From: DATFQE01 sp035264445
GTDB taxonomy: Bacteria > Actinomycetota > Thermoleophilia > Gaiellales > Gaiellaceae
NCBI GenBank assembly: GCA_035264445.1
Contig: DATFQE010000005.1
Coordinates: forward strand, 1-24,782
Reading direction: 5' to 3'
DNA length: 24,782 bases
A program made the translations under genes and the position numbers. Position 1 is the first letter of the stretch; each line of letters begins with the position of its first letter. The notes beneath the pieces are model-generated. The model did not search any database, was not told where the DNA came from, and worked only from the letters and a program-made list of their open reading frames with translations. This document shows, piece by piece, positions 7,196 to 13,985 of the stretch.

Positions 7196-8110
7196 CTACT
7201 TCCGGCCTTTGGCGATCACTTGCTCGGTGTCGTCGGAGATGCTCCCGATCTCGCCCTCGACCGGCGGCGGCTCCGACCAGGCCAGGCGCCGCGTCTCATC
7301 GGCTAGGTCGTCGTTCTCGACGCGGCCGAGCTCGCTCGCGAGCCGCTCCAGCGCCGGCCGGACCTCCTCGCTTTCGCCGGGCGACGTCGCACGAAGATGC
7401 GCGAGCGCGCGCTCGAGGTCGGTGCGCCGGGCCAGACGTCGCCGCTCGCGCCGGCGCTGCACGAAGCCGATCGGCGCGAGCGGGACGAGCAAGACGAGCG
7501 CCGCCAGGACAAGCGCTCCCGCGAGGCCGAGCGCGACCGCGGCGAGGAGCGTCGGCGACACGCGGTAGGTCGGCGCGGGCACCTGGCGGGGGTCGGCCCG
7601 GAAAGCGGGCTCGTCGAGGTTCGCGCCCAGCAGGCGCGAGGTCCCGCTCAGGAGTGGAAGCCGCACGCGCGTCGTCGTCCGGTCGCCGATGTCGGTCACC
7701 ACGTAGGACACGCGGGCCTCGGGCAGCTCGAAGGTCTTGCCCTCCAGCTTGGGCAGGCACTTTTCGCCGCTGAGACAGTCGAGGTCGTAGACGAACTTCA
7801 GGTGGGTCGTGTTCCCGAGGTCTTCCCGCTCACGCCGGACCTGTCCGCGGACCTGGAACGGTGCGAAATTCCCGGACACGCGGACGGTCTCGGGCTTGAC
7901 GAAGTCACGGTCGAGGAGGACGTCGATCTGCGCGGTGAGCGAGTCGCCGAAGAGGTGCTCGTGCGGCGTCACGTCGGCGCGCACGGCGAAGAGGTCGGTC
8001 TCGAGAATCGGGCCCTTCACGCCCCGCTCGTCGCGGAGCGCGAGAATCCCGGTCGCCGTTGCAGCGCCGACCAGCAGCGCGACGACGGCCCAGACGGCCT
8101 TGCGCCTCAA
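7196..8110 (-). CDS. BatD-like membrane protein
   Basis: A 304-residue protein with an N-terminal signal/anchor (about 5-24), an extracytoplasmic beta-rich region (about 30-183), a second membrane helix (about 187-213, LLAAVALGLAGALVLAALVL) and a basic cytoplasmic tail (QRRRERRRLARR, then helices). This topology and its place between DUF58 and VWA genes fit the BatD/oxygen-tolerance family, although similarity is weak. C112 and C118 in DCLSGEKCLP may form a small disulfide loop. The start is most likely the TTG at 8110, which overlaps the DUF58 stop as TTGA and places the signal helix right after MRRK. No other start between there and the helix is sensible. The tail contains acidic stretches (GESEEVRP, NDDLADE) and may contact the MoxR/DUF58 proteins in the cytoplasm; that part is inference. 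Confidence 0.7.
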   Translation of the reverse strand: MRRKAVWAVVALLVGAATATGILALRDERGVKGPILETDLFAVRADVTPHEHLFGDSLTAQIDVLLDRDFVKPETVRVSGNFAPFQVRGQVRREREDLGNTTHLKFVYDLDCLSGEKCLPKLEGKTFELPEARVSYVVTDIGDRTTTRVRLPLLSGTSRLLGANLDEPAFRADPRQVPAPTYRVSPTLLAAVALGLAGALVLAALVLLVPLAPIGFVQRRRERRRLARRTDLERALAHLRATSPGESEEVRPALERLASELGRVENDDLADETRRLAWSEPPPVEGEIGSISDDTEQVIAKGRK

Positions 8111-9039
8111 TTCAGCCGCACCCCCACGCCGTACATCCGCGCCTCGGCCCAGGCGAGGAACGCGCGGAAGATCTCGTCGGGGTCGACGCTCGAGAGCAGG
8201 ACCGGCTCGAGGCCGAAGGACGTGAAGCGCCCGAACAACGACTCGATCCGCTGCTCGTTCCGGCGCCGCCGCTCGGCCGCCTCGCGGCGCGACAACCGCA
8301 ACAGCTTGATCTTCCCCGCCGACGGGTCGAGGACGGGCACGACGACGGAGCCGACCGGCGGGAAGCTCTGCTCCCAGACCGGATCCTGGATCACGACGGG
8401 CACGAGGTCCCACGGCTGCTCGAGCGCCTCCGCCCACGCCTCGTCGTCCACCGGCTCGATGAAGTCGGAGAGCAGGAAGACGAACGTGCCGGCCGGCAGC
8501 GCGCGACGGGAGTCGATCAGGTGCTGCAGCGCGTGGCTGACGTTGTCGGCCGGCGCGCGGAAGGTCGGATGCGGCAGCCGGCTCTCCTTCGTGCGCCAGA
8601 AATCCTGCTGCGAGTGCGGCGGGCGCCAGAACGGCTCGACGCCTCCCTCGGCGAAGTCGAGGTAGCCGAGCAGGCCGCGGGCGCGCTGCGCGCTGTCCAC
8701 GATCAGCCGCCCGGCCTCGCGCATCACCGCCGGCTTCGAGAGCCACGGCAGCTCCTCGGGAAAGAGCTCCATCTCGGGACGCCGGTCGCAGACGAGGATG
8801 ACCCTCGGCGCCTCCTCGGCGTAGTGCTCGCGCACGAGGAACTCGTCGCTCGAGCGCGCGGCGGAGAGCTTCGCGGACGCGTTCCAGTCGATCGTGCGCA
8901 TGTCGTCGCCCGGGTGGTACGGGCGCGAGCCGGCCACGTCCGTCCCCGTCATCCGCCGCGCACTCTGCAGCGACCCGAAGGCCAGGCCGACCAGCCGACG
9001 CCGTGTCACGAGCGGGAACGTCAGCTCGCTGTCGGCCAC
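8107..9039 (-). CDS. DUF58 domain-containing protein
   Basis: A 310-residue soluble DUF58 protein. The family signature is clear: GSRPYHPGDDMRTIDWNASA (37-56), followed by REHYAEEAPRVILVCDRRPE. DUF58 proteins are VWA-like and are nearly always encoded next to MoxR ATPases. Here the adhesion-site position reads D85-R-R-P-E rather than DxSxS, so the metal site is not conserved, which is usual for the family. There are no membrane segments, as in the short DUF58 type. The GTG at 9039 has AGGAG seven bases upstream, overlapping the stop region of the MoxR gene nine bases away. This is one of the few clear Shine-Dalgarno sites in the window. Confidence 0.9.
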   Translation of the reverse strand: MADSELTFPLVTRRRLVGLAFGSLQSARRMTGTDVAGSRPYHPGDDMRTIDWNASAKLSAARSSDEFLVREHYAEEAPRVILVCDRRPEMELFPEELPWLSKPAVMREAGRLIVDSAQRARGLLGYLDFAEGGVEPFWRPPHSQQDFWRTKESRLPHPTFRAPADNVSHALQHLIDSRRALPAGTFVFLLSDFIEPVDDEAWAEALEQPWDLVPVVIQDPVWEQSFPPVGSVVVPVLDPSAGKIKLLRLSRREAAERRRRNEQRIESLFGRFTSFGLEPVLLSSVDPDEIFRAFLAWAEARMYGVGVRLN

Positions 9040-9048
9040 GGCAGGCTC

Positions 9049-10095
9049 CTACTGACTGGGACTCTCGAGCGGGAGGACCTCGCCGCCGAGCACCGCCTCG
9101 GGCTTCGGCGCGCGCTGCAGGCAGCTGTCCTTGAAGTCGTTCATCGTCCGCTCGCGGCCGAGCTTGCGCACCTCGACGAGGAAGGTCGGCGTGAACAGGA
9201 CGCGATGACCGATCACGGGCAGGAACAGCGACTCGACGTCCTCGGGCACGACGTAGTCGCGTCCGTTCAGCAGCGCCCACGCGCGCGCCGCCCGCTCGAG
9301 CGCGAGTGTTCCGCGGACGGAGGCGCCGATCGCGACCGCGTCGATGTGACGCGTCGCGCGGACGAGCTCGACGACCCAGTGCTGGATGATGTCGTCGACG
9401 TAGACGTCCTCGACCGCCTCCTGGAGCGCCTTGACCTCGGCGAGCGTCAGAGCGGACTCCATCCGGCCGAGCGGATGCCCGTGGCGCTGATCGCGGATGA
9501 TCTCGAGCTCGTCGTCGGCTCCCGGATAGCCGAGCGCTGTCTTGAGCAGGAAGCGGTCGAGCTGCGCCTCCGGCAGCGGGAACGTGCCCTCGAGCTCGAT
9601 CGGGTTCTGCGTCGCGAGCACGAGGAACGGATCCGGGAGCGTGCGGGTGACGCCGTCGACGGTGACCTGCCGCTCGGCCATGGCCTCGAGCAGGGCCGAC
9701 TGCGTCTTCGGCATCGCGCGGTTGATCTCGTCGACGAGGACGACGTTCGCGAAGATCGGCCCGGGCCGGAACTCGAAGTCGCGCACCTTCTGGTCGAAGA
9801 TCGACAGCCCCGTGACGTCGGTGGGCTGCAGGTCGGGCGTGCACTGGATCCTCGACGGCACCGCCTCCTCGACGGTCTGCGCGATCGCGCGCGCGAGCAC
9901 CGTCTTGGCGGTTCCCGGCACGTCTTCGAGCAGGACGTGGCCCTGGCAGATGAGCGCGGCGAGGACGAGCCGGATCTCCTCGCGCTTGCCCCGGACCGCG
10001 ATCTCGATGTTGTCGAGGAAGCGCTCCGCGCTGCGCGCCGCGCTCTCGAGCTCCGGCTTCGTCTGTCTTCCCGCAGCCTCGGTCGTGCCGCTCAC
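9049..10095 (-). CDS. MoxR-family AAA+ ATPase
   Basis: A 348-residue AAA+ ATPase of the MoxR type. Walker A is EDVPGTAKT (57-65), Walker B VVLVDEINRA (118-127), and the MoxR hallmarks ATQNPIELEGTFPLPEAQLDRF and GASVRGTLALERAARAWALL are present. MoxR ATPases act as chaperone-like partners of VWA proteins, folding or activating complexes or inserting cofactors. The client is unknown here, but the operon that follows (DUF58, BatD-like, two VWA, TPR-like) points to an envelope complex. The GTG at 10095 sits eight bases after a TACACT box with a TTGTCC -35 element, so the mRNA probably begins at or next to the start codon. It is the first gene of the six-gene operon ending at 4639. Confidence 0.93.
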   Translation of the reverse strand: MSGTTEAAGRQTKPELESAARSAERFLDNIEIAVRGKREEIRLVLAALICQGHVLLEDVPGTAKTVLARAIAQTVEEAVPSRIQCTPDLQPTDVTGLSIFDQKVRDFEFRPGPIFANVVLVDEINRAMPKTQSALLEAMAERQVTVDGVTRTLPDPFLVLATQNPIELEGTFPLPEAQLDRFLLKTALGYPGADDELEIIRDQRHGHPLGRMESALTLAEVKALQEAVEDVYVDDIIQHWVVELVRATRHIDAVAIGASVRGTLALERAARAWALLNGRDYVVPEDVESLFLPVIGHRVLFTPTFLVEVRKLGRERTMNDFKDSCLQRAPKPEAVLGGEVLPLESPSQ

Positions 10096-10103
10096 GGCCG
10101 CGA

Positions 10104-10133
10104 AGTGTAGGGGTCGATATCGGCGCGGGACAA
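10104..10133 (-). promoter_or_regulatory. Promoter of the MoxR operon
   Basis: On the minus strand TTGTCC (10133-10128), an 18-base spacer, then TACACT (10109-10104), eight bases and the GTG at 10095. It is the best two-box sigma-70-type promoter seen in the window and fills the 40-base gap behind the YchF-like gene. Confidence 0.65.
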
Positions 10134-10135
10134 GC

Positions 10136-11056
10136 TCAGATGTTGAAGCGCACGTTAAGGACGTCGCCGTCCGAGACTACATACGACTTGCCCTCGAGCC
10201 GCTGGAGGCCCTCGGCCGCCGCCCTCGCGTGCGAGCCGAGCCGCACGAGATCGTCCCAGCGGATCACCTCGGCTCGGATGAAGCCGCGCGCGATGTCGGA
10301 GTGGATCGTCTCGGCCGCCTCGAGGGCCGTCTGACCGCGACGGAGCGTCCAGGCGCGGCTCTCGGTGTCGCCGGCGGTGATGAACGTGACGAGGTGGAGC
10401 GCGTCGGCGAGCCTCCCGGCGACGTCGGCGAGCGCGGACGGCTTGCCGTCGCGGAACGCGTCGGCCTCGTCCTCCGGGAGCTCGGCCAGCTCGAGCTCGA
10501 GCTTGGCGTCGAGCCCCTCCGGCCCGTTCACGATCGGGATCAACGGCTTGGTCGTGAGCGGCTCGAGCTCGGGCGGGAGGTCTCCTTCGTCGGCGAGCGA
10601 GCCGCCCGCCTCGACGTGTGCGAGCAGCTCCTCGAGGCGAGCGGCCTCTGCCTTCTTCGCGGGATCGCCCGACTTCGCCTCCTTGCGGACTCGCTCGAGC
10701 CGGCGCTCGACGTGGTCGCGGTCGGCGACCTGGAGCTCGAGCTTCAGCGTCTCGAGGTCGCGGTCGGGGTCGGCGTTGGCCGAGAAGCCGTCTAGGACGG
10801 CCAGGATGGCGTCGGCCTGGCGCAGGTTGCCGAGCAGCTGGGCGCCGGTCCCGGGCACGTCGACGACGCGGATCGCAGCCGGTGTCTTCTTGGCGGAGCC
10901 GATCACGGCCGCGACGCGGTCCAGCCGCTCGTCCGCGATCGCGGCCATGCCGACGTGCTCCTTGCCGTACTCGGACGCGCCCGCGCCTGTAAGCGCGTTG
11001 AAGAGCGTCGTTTTGCCCGCGCCGGGCAGGCCGACGATTCCGACCGAGAGCGCCAT
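10136..11056 (-). CDS. ychF: Compact YchF-like P-loop ATPase with TGS domain
   Basis: A 306-residue TRAFAC-class NTPase. The P-loop is GLPGAGKTT (9-17), G3 is DVPG (66-69), and the G4 position reads N177-G-P-E180, the NxxE form that gives YchF/OLA1 its preference for ATP. The C-terminal TGS domain (about 220-306) is strongly conserved: VTFITAGDTESRAWTLRRGQ, IHSDIARGFIRAEVI, LEGKSYVVSDGDVLNVRF. Usual YchF is about 360 residues. Here the switch I region, the switch II loop and the HV-containing stretch after DAI are all shortened, and the usual PNVGKST is PGAGKTT. It is therefore either a divergent YchF or a paralogue. YchF binds ribosomes and affects stress responses in other bacteria. It follows the sigma factor gene by 11 bases, without a visible Shine-Dalgarno. 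Confidence 0.82.
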   Translation of the reverse strand: MALSVGIVGLPGAGKTTLFNALTGAGASEYGKEHVGMAAIADERLDRVAAVIGSAKKTPAAIRVVDVPGTGAQLLGNLRQADAILAVLDGFSANADPDRDLETLKLELQVADRDHVERRLERVRKEAKSGDPAKKAEAARLEELLAHVEAGGSLADEGDLPPELEPLTTKPLIPIVNGPEGLDAKLELELAELPEDEADAFRDGKPSALADVAGRLADALHLVTFITAGDTESRAWTLRRGQTALEAAETIHSDIARGFIRAEVIRWDDLVRLGSHARAAAEGLQRLEGKSYVVSDGDVLNVRFNI

Positions 11057-11067
11057 GGCCGGTGAGG

Positions 11068-11631
11068 TTAGACGCGCGTGACGTGCTTCTGGAGCGAGGC
11101 CAGCGCCCGGTGCTGGAGCGATTTCACGGCGCCTTCGGTCTTGCCGAGGATCCCGGCTACCTCGGCGTTCGCGAAGTTGAACACGAACTTCAGCGTCAGG
11201 ACCTGGCGCTGCTCGGGCGAGAGCTGCGCGATCAGCTCGAGCATGCTCGCGCGTCCGATCGAGTGGAACGCGTGGAACTCGGCGGAAGCCTCCTCCGAGC
11301 CGGGCGGCTCGGGGACCTCCTCCTCGGGCTGGACGCGCTTGCCGGCACGGAAGAAGTCCATCGCGAGGTTGTGGGCGATGCGGAAGAGCCACGCCGAGAA
11401 CGGCACCGACTTCCATTGGAAACGGCCGATCGACTCGAGCATCTTCAGGAACGTCTGCGTGGTCAGGTCCTCGGCGTCGTGCCGGTTGCCGACGCTCATG
11501 TGCAGGTAGCTGTAGATACGGTCGAAGTGGAGGAGGTAGAGCTCCTCGAGCGCGTCGCGGTCGCCAAGCTTTCCGCGGTCGACGAGCTCGCGCACGTTGT
11601 TGCGCGCCGCCGTGCCGGTTCCAACTGTCAT
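11068..11631 (-). CDS. ECF-like RNA polymerase sigma factor
   Basis: A 187-residue sigma-70-family protein with only regions 2 and 4, as in ECF sigma factors. Region 2 (about 30-100) contains LHFDRIYSYL, RHDAEDLTTQTFLKML, the segment FSAWLFRIAHNLAMDFF and RAGKR. Region 4 (about 133-184) contains LIAQLSPEQRQVLTLKF and the helix-turn-helix NAEVAGILGKTEGAVKSLQHRALASL. The linker (QPEEEVPEPPGSEEASAE) is acidic. No anti-sigma factor or membrane zinc-binding protein is next to it, so control must come from elsewhere, for example from transcription. A perfect 16-bp palindrome ends four bases before its ATG. It lies between DUF3107 (40-base gap) and the YchF-like gene (11-base gap). Confidence 0.92.
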   Translation of the reverse strand: MTVGTGTAARNNVRELVDRGKLGDRDALEELYLLHFDRIYSYLHMSVGNRHDAEDLTTQTFLKMLESIGRFQWKSVPFSAWLFRIAHNLAMDFFRAGKRVQPEEEVPEPPGSEEASAEFHAFHSIGRASMLELIAQLSPEQRQVLTLKFVFNFANAEVAGILGKTEGAVKSLQHRALASLQKHVTRV

Positions 11632-11635
11632 CTAT

Positions 11636-11651
11636 GCAGGGCATGCCCTGC
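11636..11651. repeat. Perfect 16-bp palindrome upstream of the sigma-factor gene
   Basis: GCAGGGCATGCCCTGC is identical on both strands, with no loop. It occupies the middle of the 40-base gap before the sigma-factor gene and stops four bases short of its ATG. A dimeric repressor bound here would block transcription start or early elongation. Operator function is inference. Confidence 0.6.
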
Positions 11652-11671
11652 GCCGCCTGATCGATAACTCG

Positions 11672-11893
11672 TCAGCCGCCGAAGCCGAGCCGGCTCTCGC
11701 GCGACGAGCGCTTGATGAAGACGACCTGGCGCAGCGCGACCGTATAGACGCCGTCGTCCGCCTCGAACCGATGTGCGCCGTCCCCGTTGCCGATTGCGCG
11801 CTCGAGCTCCTCGGCGACGGACACCGGAACGAGCGCCGCGATTCCCTGGCCGCCTTCGAAGCCGACTTCGATTCTGATCCGTTCCTCAGCCAT
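11672..11893 (-). CDS. DUF3107 family protein
   Basis: A 73-residue protein matching DUF3107, a short actinobacterial family of unknown function. It starts with two beta-strand-like stretches (RIRIEVGFEG, GIAALVPVS), a helix (VAEELERAIGN) and further strands (GVYTVALRQVVFIKRSS). It has no membrane segment and no cysteine. Its ATG lies inside the end of the epimerase gene, an eight-base overlap (ATGGCTGA, 11886-11893), so translation is probably coupled. The gene supports placing the DNA in the Actinobacteria. No catalytic motif is visible. Confidence 0.85.
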   Translation of the reverse strand: MAEERIRIEVGFEGGQGIAALVPVSVAEELERAIGNGDGAHRFEADDGVYTVALRQVVFIKRSSRESRLGFGG

Positions 11894-12296
11894 GTGAAAC
11901 GACCTCCGCGAGAGCTCCGTGGACGGAATCCGGGTGAACGAACGCGACCTGCAAACCGTACAGGCCGCGGCGGGGGGTCCGATCGATCAGCTGCGCGCCC
12001 TGCAGCTCCAGGTCGGCCAGGGCGGCGCCGATGTCGTCGACCCAGTAGGCGACGTGATGCATCCCGGGGCCGCGCTTCGAGAGGAAACGCCCGACCGGTG
12101 TGTCCTCGGCCAGCGGGCCGAGCAGCTCCACGCGGCTCTCGCCGACGGTGATCGCAATCGCGTCGACGCCTTGCTCTTCCAGCCGGTCGCGGTGCTCGAG
12201 CTCGGCGCCGAACAGGCGCGAGTACGTGTCGAAAGCCTGCTCCAGATCGTGGACCGCGACGCCGAGGTGGTGGATCCGCCGGGCCCGCACGGGCAC
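11886..12296 (-). CDS. Methylmalonyl-CoA epimerase (VOC superfamily)
   Basis: A 136-residue single-domain member of the vicinal-oxygen-chelate superfamily that fits methylmalonyl-CoA epimerase, which interconverts the (R) and (S) forms between propionyl-CoA and succinyl-CoA. Family features are RIHHLGVAVHDLEQA at the N-terminus (metal-ligand His), SRVELLGPLAEDTPVGRFL, KRGPGMHHVAYWVDDI (second His), and GALAEVVSH at the C-terminus with the Glu ligand. Length is normal. No methylmalonyl-CoA mutase is in the window. Two GTGs, 12296 and 12290, are possible starts. A TAGCAT box at 12304-12299 lies eight bases before the second, so an internal leaderless promoter is possible. The gene lies 17 bases behind the FtsH-like gene and overlaps DUF3107 by eight bases. 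Confidence 0.85.
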   Translation of the reverse strand: MPVRARRIHHLGVAVHDLEQAFDTYSRLFGAELEHRDRLEEQGVDAIAITVGESRVELLGPLAEDTPVGRFLSKRGPGMHHVAYWVDDIGAALADLELQGAQLIDRTPRRGLYGLQVAFVHPDSVHGALAEVVSHG

Positions 12297-12313
12297 CGAT
12301 GCTATCGGCCCGC

Positions 12314-13882
12314 TTACGTGGTGAAGCGGTGGCCGCCGACGCGGAAGCCGCCCGGCATCACGGCCTGGACCACCCGTACGGCACCCACGTGCTCCGACGA
12401 GCGCGACTCGGGCTCGACGTCGGCGAACAGCTCCTGGAGCTCCTCGCGGACGAGCGTCTCCTTCTCCATCAGCGCCGCAGCCACCCGGTCGAGCGCGGAC
12501 CGGTGCTTCTGGAGCAGCCGCACGGCCTCGGCGTACGCGTGGTCGGTGAGCCGCGCCTGCTCCTGGTCCCGCATCCGCTTCGTCTCCTCGGACAGCGCGT
12601 AGTTGTCCGCCCGCATCGTCCGCGACGTGGCCACCTCGGACATGCCGAACTCGAACACCATGGCACGGGCGAGGTCGGTCACCTTCTGGAGGTCGTTCGC
12701 AGCGCCGTTCGTGACGCGGCCGAAAACGATGTGCTCGCCCGCCCGGCCCGCGAGGACGATCTTCATGTAGTCGACGAACTCCTCCTTGGTGTGGAGGTAG
12801 CGATCCTCCTCGGGCAGGTGCAGCGTGTAGCCGAGGGCCTCCCCGCGCGAGACGATGGTCGCCTTGTGGACGGGGAACGCCTCGCCCATCAGGTGCGACA
12901 TGAGCGCGTGGCCACCTTCGTGGAAGGCGAGGATCCGGCGCTCCTTCTCGGAGACGACCTTCCGCTGCTGGAGGCCGGCCACCACGCGCTCCATCGCGGC
13001 CTCGAAGTGGCGGGCGTGGATCAGCTGGCAGTCCTCGCGGCCGGCGAAGATCGCGGCCTCGTTGCAGATGTTCGCGAGGTCGGCGCCGGTCAGGCCGGCC
13101 GTCTGCCGGGAGACCGAGCCGAGGTCGACGTCGGGCGCGAGCGGCTTGCCGCGCGTGTGGACGCCGAGGATCTCCTCACGGCCGGCGAGATCGGGCGGGG
13201 AAACGAGCACCTGGCGGTCGAAGCGGCCGGGGCGGAGCAGCGCGGCGTCGAGGTCCTGGAGACGGTTCGAGGCGCCCATGACGACGACCTGATCATGCGT
13301 CGCGAACCCGTCCAGCTCGACGAGCAGCTGGTTCAGCGTCTGGTCGTGCTCGCGGTTCAAGCCGTGGCCGGAGCGGGCCATGCCGATTGCGTCCAGCTCG
13401 TCGATGAAGATGATCGCGGGCGCGTTCTTGCGCGCGGTGTCGAAGAGCTTGCGGATCCGGGCCGCTCCGAGCCCGGCGAACATCTCGACGAACGCGGACG
13501 CGCTCTGGGAGTAGAACTTCGCGCCGGACTCGTGCGCGACCGCCTTCGCGAGCAGCGTCTTGCCGGTCCCCGGCGGCCCGTAGAGCAGCATCCCCTTCGG
13601 GACGCGGGCGCCGAGCTTGCCGAAACGGCCGGGCTCGCGGAGGAAGTCGACGATCTCGAGCATCTCCTCCTTCGCCTCGCGCAGGCCGGCCACGTCCTGC
13701 CAGCGGACCGAGGAAGCCGACTCGGGCTCGATCTGCTTCGGCTTGACGCGCGGCATCAGCGCGACCGTGCGCCACAACAGGTAGATGATCAGCCCGAAGA
13801 AGACGAGCGGCATCCAGGTCAGAGCAAAATCGGGCAGGTGGCCGATGAAGTTGGAGACCGCGTCCAGCACCACGGCACCCAT
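12314..13882 (-). CDS. Short FtsH-like membrane AAA protease
   Basis: A 522-residue ATP-dependent zinc metalloprotease of the FtsH family. A single membrane helix (about 21-42, LTWMPLVFFGLIIYLLW) is followed by the AAA domain: VAGLREAKEEMLEIVDFL (64-81), Walker A GPPGTGKT (102-109), Walker B IIFIDELDA (157-165) and the second region of homology through ALLRPGRFDR (214-223). The peptidase site is HEGGH (321-325), with Asp397 in NGAANDL as likely third zinc ligand. FtsH usually has about 600-650 residues with two membrane helices around a periplasmic domain; both the first helix and that domain are absent. The pore loop reads FAG (135-137) where FVG is usual. An in-frame stop just upstream shows the N-terminus is not longer, barring CTG starts. 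It heads the epimerase / DUF3107 / sigma / YchF-like operon. Confidence 0.9.
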   Translation of the reverse strand: MGAVVLDAVSNFIGHLPDFALTWMPLVFFGLIIYLLWRTVALMPRVKPKQIEPESASSVRWQDVAGLREAKEEMLEIVDFLREPGRFGKLGARVPKGMLLYGPPGTGKTLLAKAVAHESGAKFYSQSASAFVEMFAGLGAARIRKLFDTARKNAPAIIFIDELDAIGMARSGHGLNREHDQTLNQLLVELDGFATHDQVVVMGASNRLQDLDAALLRPGRFDRQVLVSPPDLAGREEILGVHTRGKPLAPDVDLGSVSRQTAGLTGADLANICNEAAIFAGREDCQLIHARHFEAAMERVVAGLQQRKVVSEKERRILAFHEGGHALMSHLMGEAFPVHKATIVSRGEALGYTLHLPEEDRYLHTKEEFVDYMKIVLAGRAGEHIVFGRVTNGAANDLQKVTDLARAMVFEFGMSEVATSRTMRADNYALSEETKRMRDQEQARLTDHAYAEAVRLLQKHRSALDRVAAALMEKETLVREELQELFADVEPESRSSEHVGAVRVVQAVMPGGFRVGGHRFTT

Positions 13883-13970
13883 CGGCAGCGGCAGCCCGGA
13901 CCTGAAGGGCTAGAGAACGTGCGTTTCGTGACGTGCGACCTCGGCAAGCAGGAACGAAGCCGGCCGTCCC

Positions 13971-13976
13971 TACACT
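13971..13976 (+). promoter_or_regulatory. -10 box of the cysteine hydrolase gene
   Basis: TACACT is followed by nine bases and then ATG at 13986, giving a leader of at most a few bases. No clear -35 is seen. The remaining ~90 bases back to the divergent FtsH-like gene hold no other clear signal beyond a weak AGCCC/GGGCT hairpin near 13893-13911. Confidence 0.45.
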
Positions 13977-13985
13977 GAAAACGAG

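Noticed and set aside
7196..9844. A long minus-strand frame (over 880 codons) across the MoxR, DUF58 and BatD-like genes
   Set aside because: Only its last 305 codons (8110-7196) make a sensible protein. The upstream part is an Arg/Ala-rich off-frame reading of DUF58 and MoxR, a GC-rich artefact.
8107..10095. MoxR plus VWA genes as part of a MoxR-vWA defence or ternary phage-response system
   Set aside because: The partners are DUF58, BatD-like and TPR-like proteins, which match the common Bat operon. There are no nuclease, toxin or mobile genes nearby.
8059..10110. A 683-codon plus-strand frame opposite MoxR/DUF58
   Set aside because: It is the antisense of well-recognised genes, with low-complexity Arg/Leu/Glu composition and no domain; it stays open because of high third-position GC.
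10136..11644. A possible fusion of the sigma factor region with the YchF-like ATPase in one frame
   Set aside because: The frame upstream of MALSVGIVGLPG is the sigma-factor DNA read out of frame. The sigma factor is complete in its own frame and ends 11 bases before the YchF-like ATG.
12299..13978. A 559-codon plus-strand frame opposite the FtsH-like gene
   Set aside because: It mirrors FtsH codons and has no recognisable motif, so it is a GC-rich shadow.
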